DNA of 64,000 bases from NCBI GenBank assembly GCA_028292265.1, contig JAQGMR010000027.1:1-64000 (forward strand), in the 5' to 3' direction. Every line of letters starts with the position of its first letter. Within the stretch, counting starts at the first letter, position 1. The notes below the pieces were generated by a model. That model did not search any database. It was given only the letters and a program-made list of their open reading frames with translations, and was not told the DNA's origin. Positions 34,933-44,515 of this stretch are shown piece by piece. The position numbers and the translations under genes were made by a program. This stretch comes from Herminiimonas sp. Lineage in GTDB: Bacteria > Pseudomonadota > Gammaproteobacteria > Burkholderiales > Burkholderiaceae_D.

Positions 34933-35262
34933 TCAGTCAACGATAAAGAGCTTCGCGCCGTCAACCGTGGACGACCGATGGGGCTCGCAGTCATCTCCTA
35001 CCTGGTAACTCATTCCGGCAGTCAGGACGAAGATGCGTCCATCCTTCGTCTCGGTATGCAGTTCCCCTTCAACACAGAACAGGATGTGACCCTTCACGCA
35101 CCAGTGGTCGGCCACGTAGCCCGGCGAATATTGCACAAGTCGCACCCGTATGTCGCCGAACTGTCGGGTCCGCCAGATTGCCAGGCCAGCGTCGCCCTTG
35201 TGCTCAGTCGGCTCGACCTGACTCCAGTCGGTGGTGCCGAAGGGAATGGACGCCATCTTCAT
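34933..35262 (-). CDS. Cupin-fold protein (DHCW-motif type)
   Basis: A 109-residue single-domain cupin with VADHWCVKGHILFCVEGEL at 49-67 and a second motif region at DDCEPHRSS. The His residues of the first motif could bind metal. It resembles the NCBI family named for a DHCW motif, though the order here is DHWC. The ATG at 35262 has AAGGAG eight bases upstream. Function not known. Confidence 0.85.
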   Translation of the reverse strand: MKMASIPFGTTDWSQVEPTEHKGDAGLAIWRTRQFGDIRVRLVQYSPGYVADHWCVKGHILFCVEGELHTETKDGRIFVLTAGMSYQVGDDCEPHRSSTVDGAKLFIVD

Positions 35263-35306
35263 CGGGGACTTCTCCTTAAAAGGGGTGCGTTTGAAATGGC
35301 GCGTGC

Positions 35307-35549
35307 TCAGCGCGGTGGCTTGTCAGGCGCGGCGTCGCGCTGCCGCAGCGGATCAATCAAGTGGCGCATGGCATTGTGGTCAAGCTCATACATCAGTGCG
35401 AGTAGGCCACCCAGTTCGCCACGCGGAAATCCCTCACGGGCGAACCACCCAAGATAATGCCCTGGCAAGTCGGCGAGCAGCCGCCCCTTGTATTTACCGT
35501 AAGGCATTTCCAGCGTTACCAGGCGCTGCAGGACTTCAGGATCCGTCAT
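35307..35549 (-). CDS. DUF3820 family protein
   Basis: An 80-residue protein with the family signature MPYGKYKGRLLADLPGHYL and WFAREGFP. DUF3820 members are small, related in part to nuclease-associated domains, and have no proven role. The ATG at 35549 is preceded by AAGG; a longer frame to 35609 adds implausible residues. It follows the cupin gene direction with 44 bases between. Confidence 0.85.
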   Translation of the reverse strand: MTDPEVLQRLVTLEMPYGKYKGRLLADLPGHYLGWFAREGFPRGELGGLLALMYELDHNAMRHLIDPLRQRDAAPDKPPR

Positions 35550-35884
35550 GGCCTTGCCCCGCTGAAAAAACGGCAGGAGCAGACGATAGAAACAGTCGCT
35601 GTATGCCACAACGTTGCGGGAGACCCTTGGGTCTTTGTGCCATCTGTATTGAATCGTCTTGCACTCACCTTCATCCTAATTTCTCCGACGTCTACGCACT
35701 GGCGTTGCATATTCCGCTTAAAAATATCAACTTTGGTCTGTTCAGTTGCACGACGAAACGTGCGGTCGGCATGCGGTGACGCTATAGTGATTCGCTCGGC
35801 TATGATCGGCATGAAAACTCGACTGCTCGGTCACTTGCCATAGAAGTTTAAATCCGAAAATTGATTACCCGCCTGGAGACCGCA

Positions 35885-36091
35885 ATGAACGAAGAATCCT
35901 TTAATCTCAGCATGCGCAAATTCTTGAAGACGGTCGGCGTTGGATCGCAAAACGAAATTGAAAAGGCAGTCGCGAAGGCCATCGCCGAAAATTCCATCAG
36001 CGGCACAGAAACCTTGCCGGCTAAAATGACGCTGGAAATCGCCGGGCTAAAGCTGCATGTCAGCTTCGACGGCCAGATCGTGCTGGCTTGA
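35885..36091 (+). CDS. DUF6494-like small protein
   Basis: A 68-residue soluble protein: helical N-half (ESFNLSMRKFLKTVGVGSQNEIEKAVAKAIAE split by a glycine) and a short beta hairpin C-half (AKMTLEIAGLKLHVSFDGQIVL). It matches the pattern of a small conserved family (DUF6494) of Proteobacteria as I recall it. GGAG precedes the ATG at 35885 by seven bases; eight extra upstream codons are not supported. Confidence 0.75.
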   Translation: MNEESFNLSMRKFLKTVGVGSQNEIEKAVAKAIAENSISGTETLPAKMTLEIAGLKLHVSFDGQIVLA

Positions 36092-36226
36092 TGAAGGAAG
36101 CGGGCGCACTGCCGCAATGCCTTTCATTCCCGAAGAGCCCGCGCCGCGTCATTTTGCTGCGGTGAAGCGACAGGCCATGTGCACCCGCCGCCTCCACAGA
36201 CGCTGAATCGCTGGCAGCAACCGCGC

Positions 36227-37231
36227 CTACTCCAGGTGCACCCCGGCCTTCTTGACGACCGTGGCCCAGCGCGCCAGGTCGTCGTGAATTAATTTTTCCA
36301 ATTCCACGGGTGTGCTGCTCTCGAGGATCGCACCTTGCGCGGTCATCCGCGCTTTCAACGCCGGATCGGCAAGGATGCGCGCCATGCGCTCGTTCAGCAA
36401 CTTGACGATTTCAGGCGGCGTGCCCGCGGGCGCCATCAGGGCAAACCAGTTCTTGCCGTCGAAACCGGCAACGCCAGCTTCGGTCATGGTGGGAAGGTCC
36501 GGGTACTCGGGCAGGCGCTGCGCGCTCAGGACCGCAAGCGCCTTAAGACTGCCTTTTTTTACCATCGGCATCGACGATGTGACGCTGTCAAAGAACAGGT
36601 TGACGTTACCCGCGATAAGGTCGGTCATGACGGTACTGCTGCCACGGTAGGGCACATGGACGATGTCGGTCCCGGTAGAGATCTTGAACAGTTCGAGCTC
36701 CATGTGCGACAGCGTACCGTTGCCCTGCGAGGCCGAGTTAAGCTTGCCCGGTTGTGAGCGCGCCAGCGCTATCAGTTCCTTGACCGTGTTGGCCTTCACT
36801 GCCGAGTTGGCCACCAGCACGTGCGGCACCTGGCCGACCAGCGTGATCGGTGCGAAGCTCTTGACGACGTCGTACGACACCTTGCTATACACGTTGGCTG
36901 CAATACAGATTGAACCGGAGGCCATTAGCAGCGTGTAACCGTCCGGCGCCGCCTTGGCAACAACATCATTGCCAATCGTACTTCCCGCGCCGGGCCGGTT
37001 TTCCACAATCACCGGTTGGCCCAGCGACTTCGATAACTCCTGACCGATGGCCCGCCCGAGCACGTCAGTCGCGCCGGCCGGCGGGAACGGTATGACCAGG
37101 CGGATCGGCTTGTCCGGGTACCCCGCGGCGTGTGCCGGCGCTGGCGCAAGGGAGAGCAGCAGGCTGGCCGCCGCAAGCGCAACGGAGACAAACGATGGAA
37201 GGCGGGACAGGCAAAGTGAAGGTTGTGGCAC
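36227..37231 (-). CDS. Bug/TctC-type solute receptor
   Basis: A 334-residue periplasmic binding protein, with signal peptide (ending APAPAHA), mature start AGYPDKPIRLVIPFPPAGATD, and VIVENRPGAGSTIG. I place the start at a GTG (37231) because AAGGAG lies eight bases before it; the in-frame ATG at 37267 has no ribosome binding site. Unlinked to any catabolic gene here, so the ligand cannot be guessed. An erythromycin-esterase-like gene follows upstream on the same strand. Confidence 0.93.
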   Translation of the reverse strand: MPQPSLCLSRLPSFVSVALAAASLLLSLAPAPAHAAGYPDKPIRLVIPFPPAGATDVLGRAIGQELSKSLGQPVIVENRPGAGSTIGNDVVAKAAPDGYTLLMASGSICIAANVYSKVSYDVVKSFAPITLVGQVPHVLVANSAVKANTVKELIALARSQPGKLNSASQGNGTLSHMELELFKISTGTDIVHVPYRGSSTVMTDLIAGNVNLFFDSVTSSMPMVKKGSLKALAVLSAQRLPEYPDLPTMTEAGVAGFDGKNWFALMAPAGTPPEIVKLLNERMARILADPALKARMTAQGAILESSTPVELEKLIHDDLARWATVVKKAGVHLE

Positions 37232-37342
37232 GCGGTGCTCCTTGTTATGGGAAACGTTCCTTAGCATAAAGGAAGTGCGACCGCTGGTCGACCGGTCGCG
37301 GTCGTGCCGCCCCGTTTTATGCCGGCCGGGTGCCGGGGTGCG

Positions 37343-38755
37343 CTAAAGGCCCGACGGCCAGGTTTCCGGCGGCGCGACGTCATGCCAGGAAGGCGTCCGT
37401 TCCAGCGGTGGTAATGCGGTGGTCTGGTCGACGTGAATAACAGCGTCGAACTGGCGTGCAAGATCGGCATGGAAGTAGTGGCTTAGCCGTTCGCTTTCAG
37501 GCTGGTAGATGACGCCGATGGCGCGTTCAAGACGGCGCCCGTTGAGTGCGGTTGTGACGGTTTTCTGGCCTCGAATCGGCAGCAGAAATCGTGGAAGCCC
37601 CATGTCGTGGAACAGCCGCTCGAAGCTTCCAGGCAGTGACGGCTTTACCTGCTTCAATTCCGCCGGCGCATCCCAGTCACTCGCCGCGGTCACGCTGCCG
37701 GCATGGGTGCTGAACCCCAGCAGGAAAGTGTCCTCGACAGGAAAACCTTGCCGCACCAGTTCGCCCAGATTCAGTTGCCCCTGCTCGCCCATTTCCGTTG
37801 CTCGTGCGTCTCCCAGGTGGGAGTTATGCGCCCACACAATAAGCTTCGCGGCCCTGCCTTTGTGCCGCCCCCCGTGCTCCCGCAGTGCCGACAGGGTTTC
37901 CGCCATATGTGTGTCGCGAACGTTCCAGGATTCGTCGCGACCCTGGAACATTGATCGATAATAGGTTTCGGCATTGCGTGCGACCCGCGCGTTCTGGTGC
38001 GCATAGAACGATTCGTCCACAAGCTCCGGCTGTCCTTTCACAGGGTTGCGACGCGCCGCGGCGGCCGTCAGTTCCACCAACTGCTGGACGACTGCCGCTT
38101 CGCAACCCTTGTTCCCGCCGAAGGTGGTGGCGTAGCCATAGGCCTGCGGGTCCTCCGCCATGTGATCAAAGCAGGCGTAGCGTTCACGTGCCCGCTTTGC
38201 GGCCTCAGGGTCGGTCTTTTCCAGGTAATGGACCACGGCGTCCATCGACTCGCGCAGGCTGTAAAGATCCAGCCCGAAAAATCCGACGCGCTGTTCGCGT
38301 TCCGCGATGACACCGTTGTGTTCGCGCAGCCATTCAAGGAAGGCGACGACTTCGGTATTGCGCCACATCCATTGCGGGAACCGTTCAAAGCCCGCAAGCG
38401 CCTGCTCCACAGTGCGATCCGCTTGCTCCGTGCTTGAAAACGGCCGCGCATCCTGCACGAAGCGGCTCACGCGCAGGGCCGCGGGCCAGTCGGCTTCGAC
38501 GGCGATGGCATCGAAGCCGCGCTCCGATACCAGACGCTTGCTGATCTGGGCCCGCATCGCGTAGAACTCGCGCGTGCCGTGGCTTGCCTCCCCGAGAAGC
38601 ACGATCGATGCGTCGCCCACGAGGTTCAACACCGCATCAAGCGGATCATCGGTCTGGAGCGGGATGGCATAGCGTCGCAGGGCCTCGACCGAAGCCTGGT
38701 CGGCGGACGACAGCGTGGGATTGACGGGTAAAGAAGTGGTGGAAATATCCGACAT
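37343..38755 (-). CDS. Erythromycin esterase family protein
   Basis: A 470-residue soluble protein with the family motifs LLGEASHGTREFY (near residue 54, catalytic-type Glu and His), AVEADWP, and VWAHNSHLGDAR (near residue 309). True EreA/EreB hydrolyse macrolide lactones; most chromosomal homologues of this length have unproven substrates, so resistance should not be assumed. GGAGG lies five bases before the ATG. Confidence 0.9.
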   Translation of the reverse strand: MSDISTTSLPVNPTLSSADQASVEALRRYAIPLQTDDPLDAVLNLVGDASIVLLGEASHGTREFYAMRAQISKRLVSERGFDAIAVEADWPAALRVSRFVQDARPFSSTEQADRTVEQALAGFERFPQWMWRNTEVVAFLEWLREHNGVIAEREQRVGFFGLDLYSLRESMDAVVHYLEKTDPEAAKRARERYACFDHMAEDPQAYGYATTFGGNKGCEAAVVQQLVELTAAAARRNPVKGQPELVDESFYAHQNARVARNAETYYRSMFQGRDESWNVRDTHMAETLSALREHGGRHKGRAAKLIVWAHNSHLGDARATEMGEQGQLNLGELVRQGFPVEDTFLLGFSTHAGSVTAASDWDAPAELKQVKPSLPGSFERLFHDMGLPRFLLPIRGQKTVTTALNGRRLERAIGVIYQPESERLSHYFHADLARQFDAVIHVDQTTALPPLERTPSWHDVAPPETWPSGL

Positions 38756-39010
38756 GCTGCCTCCATCGCCGCCTCCTCAAGCACCGCGTCGCTGGCATGG
38801 AACAGGACAGTGCTGGCATGCGGCAGCCGACCGGAAAAGTGCGGCAAGCAATTGATGCTGTTTGGAGTGAAAACGAATCTGCCGGTTCACCTGAACGCCT
38901 GCTGCCAGAATACGGATCTGTGGCGCAGGTTGCCCAGGCCGCGCATGCCGCGACGCAAGTTTGCAAACCGCCGGGTCGGCCGCGAAAGCACAGTCGACCC
39001 GGCGTCGTCG

Positions 39011-40612
39011 CTACATGCCGACCGGGTAGCCGTCCTTGCGGTGGTCCGAGGCCGCGATGTAGGAACCGTCGCCCGCCCGCATTGCCATTTGCGCACAGCC
39101 GAAGTCAGTGTCGAAGCGCTGGGCGCGCTGCACCGGATGACCGAGTGCAATAAGGCCTTCAATGATGTCCGGCGCCATATTCCATTCAACCGCAACGCCA
39201 TGGTTGTCGTCCAGCACGCGCCAGCGCGGCGCGTCGCTGGCCGCCTGCGGATTCAGACCGAGATCCGCGATGTTGCGCACAACCTGGACATGACCCTGCG
39301 CCTGCATCGAGCCACCCATCAGCCCGAAGCTCATGAGCGGTTTTCCGGCCCGCATCAGGAAGCCGGGAATGATGGTGTGGAAGGGCCGGCGATTCGGCGC
39401 GACCTGGTTCAGGTGACCTTCACGGAGGTTGAATCCCCAGCCACGATTGTGCAGCGCGATGCCGGTGTTCGGCACCACGACGCCGGAGCCAAAGCCCTTG
39501 AAGTTGGACTGGATGAAGGACACCATCATGCCCTTGCTGTCGGCAGCAGTCAGGTAGATGGTGCCACCGCTGTGCGGTTGGCCAAACGCGGGAGTGGAGG
39601 CCCGTTCTGGATCGATCAGTTTTGCCCGCTTCGCAAGGTAGGCGTCGCTCAGCAAGTGCTCCGACGTTACCTCCGTCATGCCGGCCACGTCGCCAACATA
39701 TTCATGCAAGTCGGCGAAGGCAAGTTTCATTGCTTCGATCTGCATGTGCGTGGCGAGCGCGTCTTCACGCTTCAGGATCGACTGGTCGACATGCCGCAGC
39801 ATGCCAAGCGCCATCAGCGCGGCAATGCCCTGCCCGTTGGGTCCAATCTCATGCAGTTCCACGTCGCGATAGGCGGTCTTGACGGGCTCAACCCAGTCGC
39901 ACTGGTGTGCGGCAAGATCCGATTCACGAATTGCGCCGCCGGTGGCGCGCGCGTGGTCCGCAATCGCCTTGGCCAATTCACCGTGATAAAAATCCTCGCC
40001 TTTTGTTTTTGCGATGCGCTCGAGCGTGTTGGCCTGTCCCGAGCAGATCCAGCGCTCACCCGGAAGCGGCGCCCGTCCGTTCGGCGCAAAGGCTTCACGG
40101 TAACCAGGCTGGTCGATCAAATCCGCGACCTGGGCCTGCCACTGGCGCTGCACTGTCGGCGACACCGGGAAGCCGTTGCGGGCATAGCGCAGTGCCGGTT
40201 CAAACAGGTCTTCAAATGGAAGTGTGCCGAAGCGCTCGCTGACTGCGCGCCATGCAGAGACCGTTCCGGGTACCGTGACCGAATCCCAGCCGCGGGCCGG
40301 CATGCTGTCGTATTTGGAGAAGTACTCTTTTGTCCACGCGGCGGGCGCTCGGCCTGACGCGTTAAGGCCGTGCATTCTGCTGCCATCCCAGATTAGCGCA
40401 AAGGCGTCGCCGCCGATACCGTTCATGCACGGTTCGACCACGGTCATGCAGATTGCGGTTGCAAGGGCTGCATCGGCCGCATTGCCGCCGCGCGCAAGCA
40501 TTTGCAGACCGGCAGCGGAGGCAAGCGGCTGCGATGTCGAGACGACATTGTCAGCCAGGAGCGGCATGCGCTGCGATGTGTAGGGAAATGTCCAGAAGGG
40601 ATTGGTGGTCAT
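39011..40612 (-). CDS. Gamma-glutamyltransferase family protein
   Basis: A 533-residue Ntn-hydrolase precursor. The N-part has LASAAGLQMLARGGNAADAALAT and EPCMNGIGGDAF; the autoprocessing/nucleophile threonine should be in SGGTIYLTAADSKG, followed by FIQSNFKGFGSGVVVP. No signal peptide is evident, so it is a cytoplasmic GGT-like enzyme (glutathione- or cephalosporin acylase-like subgroup possible). A full-length gene with no strong ribosome binding site at the ATG. Confidence 0.92.
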   Translation of the reverse strand: MTTNPFWTFPYTSQRMPLLADNVVSTSQPLASAAGLQMLARGGNAADAALATAICMTVVEPCMNGIGGDAFALIWDGSRMHGLNASGRAPAAWTKEYFSKYDSMPARGWDSVTVPGTVSAWRAVSERFGTLPFEDLFEPALRYARNGFPVSPTVQRQWQAQVADLIDQPGYREAFAPNGRAPLPGERWICSGQANTLERIAKTKGEDFYHGELAKAIADHARATGGAIRESDLAAHQCDWVEPVKTAYRDVELHEIGPNGQGIAALMALGMLRHVDQSILKREDALATHMQIEAMKLAFADLHEYVGDVAGMTEVTSEHLLSDAYLAKRAKLIDPERASTPAFGQPHSGGTIYLTAADSKGMMVSFIQSNFKGFGSGVVVPNTGIALHNRGWGFNLREGHLNQVAPNRRPFHTIIPGFLMRAGKPLMSFGLMGGSMQAQGHVQVVRNIADLGLNPQAASDAPRWRVLDDNHGVAVEWNMAPDIIEGLIALGHPVQRAQRFDTDFGCAQMAMRAGDGSYIAASDHRKDGYPVGM

Positions 40613-40814
40613 GGAGGGATGCTTCTATGGTGAGTGGGAAGTTTGGCGCCGCGGCGCCGTCGAAAGCAGCGATTTGCGAGGCAGGCGATACATGTCGTAA
40701 CTTTCGATACATTTTACTTGTATTCGAAAAACGGGCTTCAGCCGCTATGAGGACATGGCAATCGCCAAACTCAACCCCGGCGATCCAGCTTGATCAAACC
40801 ACAAGGAGCCTTTC

Positions 40815-41174
40815 ATGATTTCGTTCAAAAGCCTTCAAAAAGCCATCCTCGTTGCCGGCATCGCTGGCGTTATGGCGAGCACCGCAGGACTCGCCTCGGC
40901 GCAAGCTCCGGCCCACGACTCGCAGTGGGAAAAAAACCATCCGCGCCGTGACCAGGTGAACGACCGCCTGGCCAACCAGAATCGGCGGATCGACAAGGCA
41001 GTGAGTGAAGGCAAGATGTCAAAAGCGAAGGCCGCGCGGCTTCACCGCGCCGACCACCGCATTCGCCAGGAAGAGCGCAATATGGCGAGCAGGAACGGCG
41101 GCCACATTACCAAGGTTCAACAGGAAAAATTGAACCGGCAGGAAAATGCTGTCAGCCGTCAGATCGGCAAGTAA
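40815..41174 (+). CDS. Small exported basic protein
   Basis: A 119-residue precursor. The signal peptide ends ASTAGLASAQA; the mature 90 residues are highly charged (Arg, Lys, Asn, Gln) with KNHPRRDQVNDRLANQNRRI and KAKAARLHRADHRIRQEE, mostly helical. It matches a family of short periplasmic proteins found in Oxalobacteraceae and Burkholderiaceae that I know only as hypothetical. AAGGAG is six bases before the ATG. Confidence 0.8.
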   Translation: MISFKSLQKAILVAGIAGVMASTAGLASAQAPAHDSQWEKNHPRRDQVNDRLANQNRRIDKAVSEGKMSKAKAARLHRADHRIRQEERNMASRNGGHITKVQQEKLNRQENAVSRQIGK

Positions 41175-41394
41175 GCGGAAGGACCGGCAAGTAGCGGCAA
41201 ATAGCGGCAAGTAAGGGCACGGAGTTGGCGGCGCGGTCTGCGATGACGCGCCGCCGTCCGTGACACCGGCGCGACGACGTCTTGCAAGGGCGCGTTGCGT
41301 CATATCCGCCTCACGCAGCTTATAAAGCGTGGCATCGTTACCCATGCAAGGACTGCCGCCGGGCATCGCTCAATTTCGCAAACGGAATCCCGCC

Positions 41395-42972
41395 ATGCCA
41401 TCACACAATGCTCGTGCCGCCATCCGGGTCTCAGTTATTCTCGCAGTAGCAATCGCAGCTGGCGTCGCAGGATGTGCAGCGCCTTTGGCTCCGCCATCGG
41501 CCGGCCAGGCGAACACCGCCATTCACGGCGCACCCTCACCCTTGCTCGCGCGCCAATTGAATCGTGTCACCTGGGGCATCAACACCGCCACTTTGCAACA
41601 AGCCGATGCCGCCGGCTATGCCAACTGGCAGCGCAACCAGCTTCACCCGCGCCCCGCCATCCTGCCGCCCGCCGTCACGTCGCAGCTTAATGCAATGACC
41701 ATCGCGCAGCAGCCAATGGAACGGGTGGTGGCCGATCTGGAGGTGCGGCGCAAGGCGGGCGATGACTTGCCGACAGAAGAGCAGCGCGCCGACGCAAAGC
41801 GTCAATATCAGGAAGAACTGGCACGCCTCGGTCGCGAAGCGATGTCGCGCTCGCTGTTGATGGCGCTCTACTCGCCCAACCAGCTGCAGGAGCAGATGAC
41901 CTGGTTCTGGGCCAACTACTTTAATGTTCACATGAACAAGCGATTCCTGCGTGCGATGGTGGGCGACTATGAAGAGCACGCCATCCGGCCGCATGCGCTC
42001 GGCCACTTCCGCGATCTGCTGCGCGCAACTGCCCACCATCCGGCGATGCTGGTGTACCTTGACAATGCGCAAAACGCGGCGAACCGCATCAATGAAAACT
42101 ACGCCCGCGAACTGATGGAGTTGCACACGCTCGGCATCAACGGCGGCTACACGCAGCGCGACGTGCAGGAGCTGGCGCGCATCCTCACTGGCCTTGGCAT
42201 CAACGTCTCCCGCGACGCACCGCGCCCGGGCCGGAACCGGCAAGACGACTACGTCCGAGCCGGCATCATGGAATTCAATCCCAACCGCCATGACTACGGC
42301 GACAAGGACTTCCTCGGCCATCGCATCCAGGGTCGGGGAATGGGAGAGATCGACGAGGCGCTTGACCTGCTCGCACGCAGTCCCGCGACGGCGCGCTTTG
42401 TGTCCGGCAAAATCGCGGCCTACATGCTGGCGGACCAGCCCGGCGCCGCGGTGATCGACCGCATGACGCGCACTTTTCTTGATACCGATGGCGACATCGC
42501 GGCGGTACTGCAAACCCTGTTCGACTCACCCGAATACAAGGCTTCGCTCGGTCACAAATTCCGCGACCCGATGCACTATGTAGTGGCCTCGGTTCGCCTT
42601 GCCTACAATGACACCGTGATCCTCAATACCGCTCCTATGATCAACTGGCTGCGCCGAATGGGCGAACTGCCTTTCGGGCATCAGACGCCCGACGGCTACG
42701 CGCTCGACGAATCCGCATGGGCGAGCCCCGGCCAAATGGCGACCCGCTTTGATATTGCAAAGGCGATTGGCAGCGGCAGCGCGGGCCTGTTCCGCAGCGA
42801 CGAACCCACGCCGCACGAGCGCCCTGCCTTTCCGCAACTGGCCAATCCCGCTTTTTACCAGGGCATGCAGCACACGCTTGGACCGCAGACGCGACGGGCG
42901 CTGGAACAAGCCGGCTCGCCGCAGGAATGGAATACGCTGTTGCTGGCCTCGCCCGAGATGATGACGCGGTAG
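41395..42972 (+). CDS. DUF1800 family lipoprotein
   Basis: A 525-residue precursor from the ATG at 41395, which gives a proper signal with lipobox VAGC. The DUF1800 body (about 45-500) has LLARQLNRVTWGIN, QEQMTWFWANYFNVH, ENYARELMELHTLGINGGYTQ and ARILTG. DUF1800/DUF1501 pairs are widespread exported proteins of unknown biochemical role. It ends 27 bases before DUF1501. Upstream in-frame starts at 41329 and 41344 would place the signal peptide too far in. Confidence 0.9.
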   Translation: MPSHNARAAIRVSVILAVAIAAGVAGCAAPLAPPSAGQANTAIHGAPSPLLARQLNRVTWGINTATLQQADAAGYANWQRNQLHPRPAILPPAVTSQLNAMTIAQQPMERVVADLEVRRKAGDDLPTEEQRADAKRQYQEELARLGREAMSRSLLMALYSPNQLQEQMTWFWANYFNVHMNKRFLRAMVGDYEEHAIRPHALGHFRDLLRATAHHPAMLVYLDNAQNAANRINENYARELMELHTLGINGGYTQRDVQELARILTGLGINVSRDAPRPGRNRQDDYVRAGIMEFNPNRHDYGDKDFLGHRIQGRGMGEIDEALDLLARSPATARFVSGKIAAYMLADQPGAAVIDRMTRTFLDTDGDIAAVLQTLFDSPEYKASLGHKFRDPMHYVVASVRLAYNDTVILNTAPMINWLRRMGELPFGHQTPDGYALDESAWASPGQMATRFDIAKAIGSGSAGLFRSDEPTPHERPAFPQLANPAFYQGMQHTLGPQTRRALEQAGSPQEWNTLLLASPEMMTR

Positions 42973-42999
42973 GCGCGCGAACAAAAAAGAGGAAACACC

Positions 43000-44187
43000 A
43001 TGAACCGTCGACACTTCCTTCACACGCTTTCCGCCTCGGCGCTATGCGTGGGCAGCGGCACCTTATTCGCCGCACCGGCGGCGCAGTCGCGCCTGCTGGT
43101 TGTCTTCCTGCGCGGTGCCTACGACGCGGCGAGCTTGCTGGTCCCCACATCGAGTTCTTTTTACTATGAGAGCCGCCCCAATATCGCGATAGCGCGACCG
43201 GACGGCACGCCCGATTCCGCCATCGCGCTCGACAGCAACTGGGCACTGCATCCGGCGCTGCGAGAATCGCTATTTCCGCTCTACCAGGCCGGCCAGGCGG
43301 CCTTCATTCCCTTCGCCGGGACCAACGACACCTCGCGCAGTCATTTCGAAACGCAGGATGCCATCGAACTAGGGCAAGCGGACCAGCGCACTGGTCGCAA
43401 TTACCGCTCAGGCTTCATGAATCGACTTGCGGCCGAATTGAATGGCGCGGTGCCGATTGGCTTTACCGACCAGTTACCGCTGACCCTGCAAGGCAGCGTA
43501 CTGGTGCCCAATGTGTCGCTGCGCAGCGTCGGCAAGTCGAACCTTGATGCACGCCAATCGAGCATGATCGCATCGATGTATCGGGGGTCCGCGCTTGCCG
43601 GGCGCGTCAACGAAGGCTTCGCGGTACGCGATGAAGTCGCAGCGCAGATGGCTGATGAAATGACAGCCGCCAGCCGCAATGCCATCAATGCCAAGGGCTT
43701 CGAATTGCAGGCGCGGCGCATTGCGCGGCTGATGAAGGAAAAGTACAACATCGGCTTCGTTGATGTCGGCGGTTGGGACACCCACGTCGGACAAGGGAAC
43801 GCCAAAGGCTATCTCGCAACGCGCCTCGAAGAACTGGGCCGGGGCCTCGCCGCCTTCCCTTCCGAGATGGGCGATGCATGGCGTAACACAGTCGTGGTGG
43901 TCGTCAGCGAATTTGGCCGCACTTTCCGCGAAAACGGCAATCGCGGCACCGACCATGGACATGGCACGGTGTACTGGGTGATGGGTGGCGGCGTGCGTGG
44001 CGGACGGATCGCCGGCGAACAGGTGCCGGTGCGGCCGGAATCCCTGTTCCAGAATCGTGACTATCCGGTGTTGAACGAGTATCGCGCCGTGTTAGGCGGG
44101 CTATTCGGGCGCATGTACGGGTTGTCCACGGCGCGGTTGGAGGCAGTGTTTCCTGGGGCAGCGACGCGGGATGTGGGCCTGGTTTAA
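43000..44187 (+). CDS. DUF1501 family protein
   Basis: A 395-residue exported protein: MNRRHFLHTLSASALCVG has twin arginines resembling a Tat signal. The alkaline-phosphatase/sulfatase-like core is shown by VVFLRGAYDAASLLVP, SHFETQDAIELG, VDVGGWDTHVGQG, VVVVSEFGRTFRENGN and GTDHGHG. AGAGGAAA precedes the ATG. It forms an operon with DUF1800. Its last 83 codons are repeated in degraded form at 47510-47758. Confidence 0.92.
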   Translation: MNRRHFLHTLSASALCVGSGTLFAAPAAQSRLLVVFLRGAYDAASLLVPTSSSFYYESRPNIAIARPDGTPDSAIALDSNWALHPALRESLFPLYQAGQAAFIPFAGTNDTSRSHFETQDAIELGQADQRTGRNYRSGFMNRLAAELNGAVPIGFTDQLPLTLQGSVLVPNVSLRSVGKSNLDARQSSMIASMYRGSALAGRVNEGFAVRDEVAAQMADEMTAASRNAINAKGFELQARRIARLMKEKYNIGFVDVGGWDTHVGQGNAKGYLATRLEELGRGLAAFPSEMGDAWRNTVVVVVSEFGRTFRENGNRGTDHGHGTVYWVMGGGVRGGRIAGEQVPVRPESLFQNRDYPVLNEYRAVLGGLFGRMYGLSTARLEAVFPGAATRDVGLV

Positions 44188-44515
44188 ATAGCCACGGCCC
44201 TCTGGTAGCGTGCCGCACTTGCACCCAGCCTCAGCATCCGGGTATCCGCGCAGTGCCACTTTTGGATTTGTGAACTTCCGTCCACATCCTGCACCACCTA
44301 CTTGATACGACAGCCCGGTACCAGCCAGATCAGCGCAACGGTGACCCAGACCACTTTCGAGACCCACTGATGAAAGAAGGCAAAGAAGATCGCCACCGCA
44401 TAATGCACCTGCGACAACTTGCCCTTTGAAGTCGTCGCCAAAAGTCGTGCTTAACAAGTCGTCGCTGCGCCTCGTCACGATGACGCGCAGGACGAGCCAG
44501 TACGGTATGGCGGCC
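43937..44515. repeat. Left copy of a diverged flanking duplication
   Basis: This segment (3' end of DUF1501, the convergent gap and a relic of the TMEM175-like 3' half) matches 47510-48100 in order and orientation. Shared landmarks include the last 50 codons of DUF1501, the GGTTTAAAT around its stop, GAACTTCCGTCC/GACTTCCGTCC, CAGCCAGATCAGCGCAAC and GCGACAACTTGCCCTT/TGACAACTTGCCCTT. Identity is roughly three quarters by eye, with small gaps. Confidence 0.88.
44299..44515 (-). pseudogene. Relic of TMEM175-like gene (3' half)
   Basis: Read on the minus strand this encodes pieces matching the C-terminal half of the intact gene at 47848-48441: one frame gives AVAIFFAFFHQWVSKVVWVT versus LAILAAFFYSWISQVIYVAV, another gives RRSDDLLSTTFGDDFKGQ versus EHGNDLLTKAVGIDLKGK. 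A frameshift separates the two and the 5' half is absent. Confidence 0.85.

Noticed and set aside
37343-38755. Macrolide resistance gene
   Set aside because: Only the general erythromycin esterase fold is visible; chromosomal homologues mostly have unknown substrates, so resistance is not claimed.
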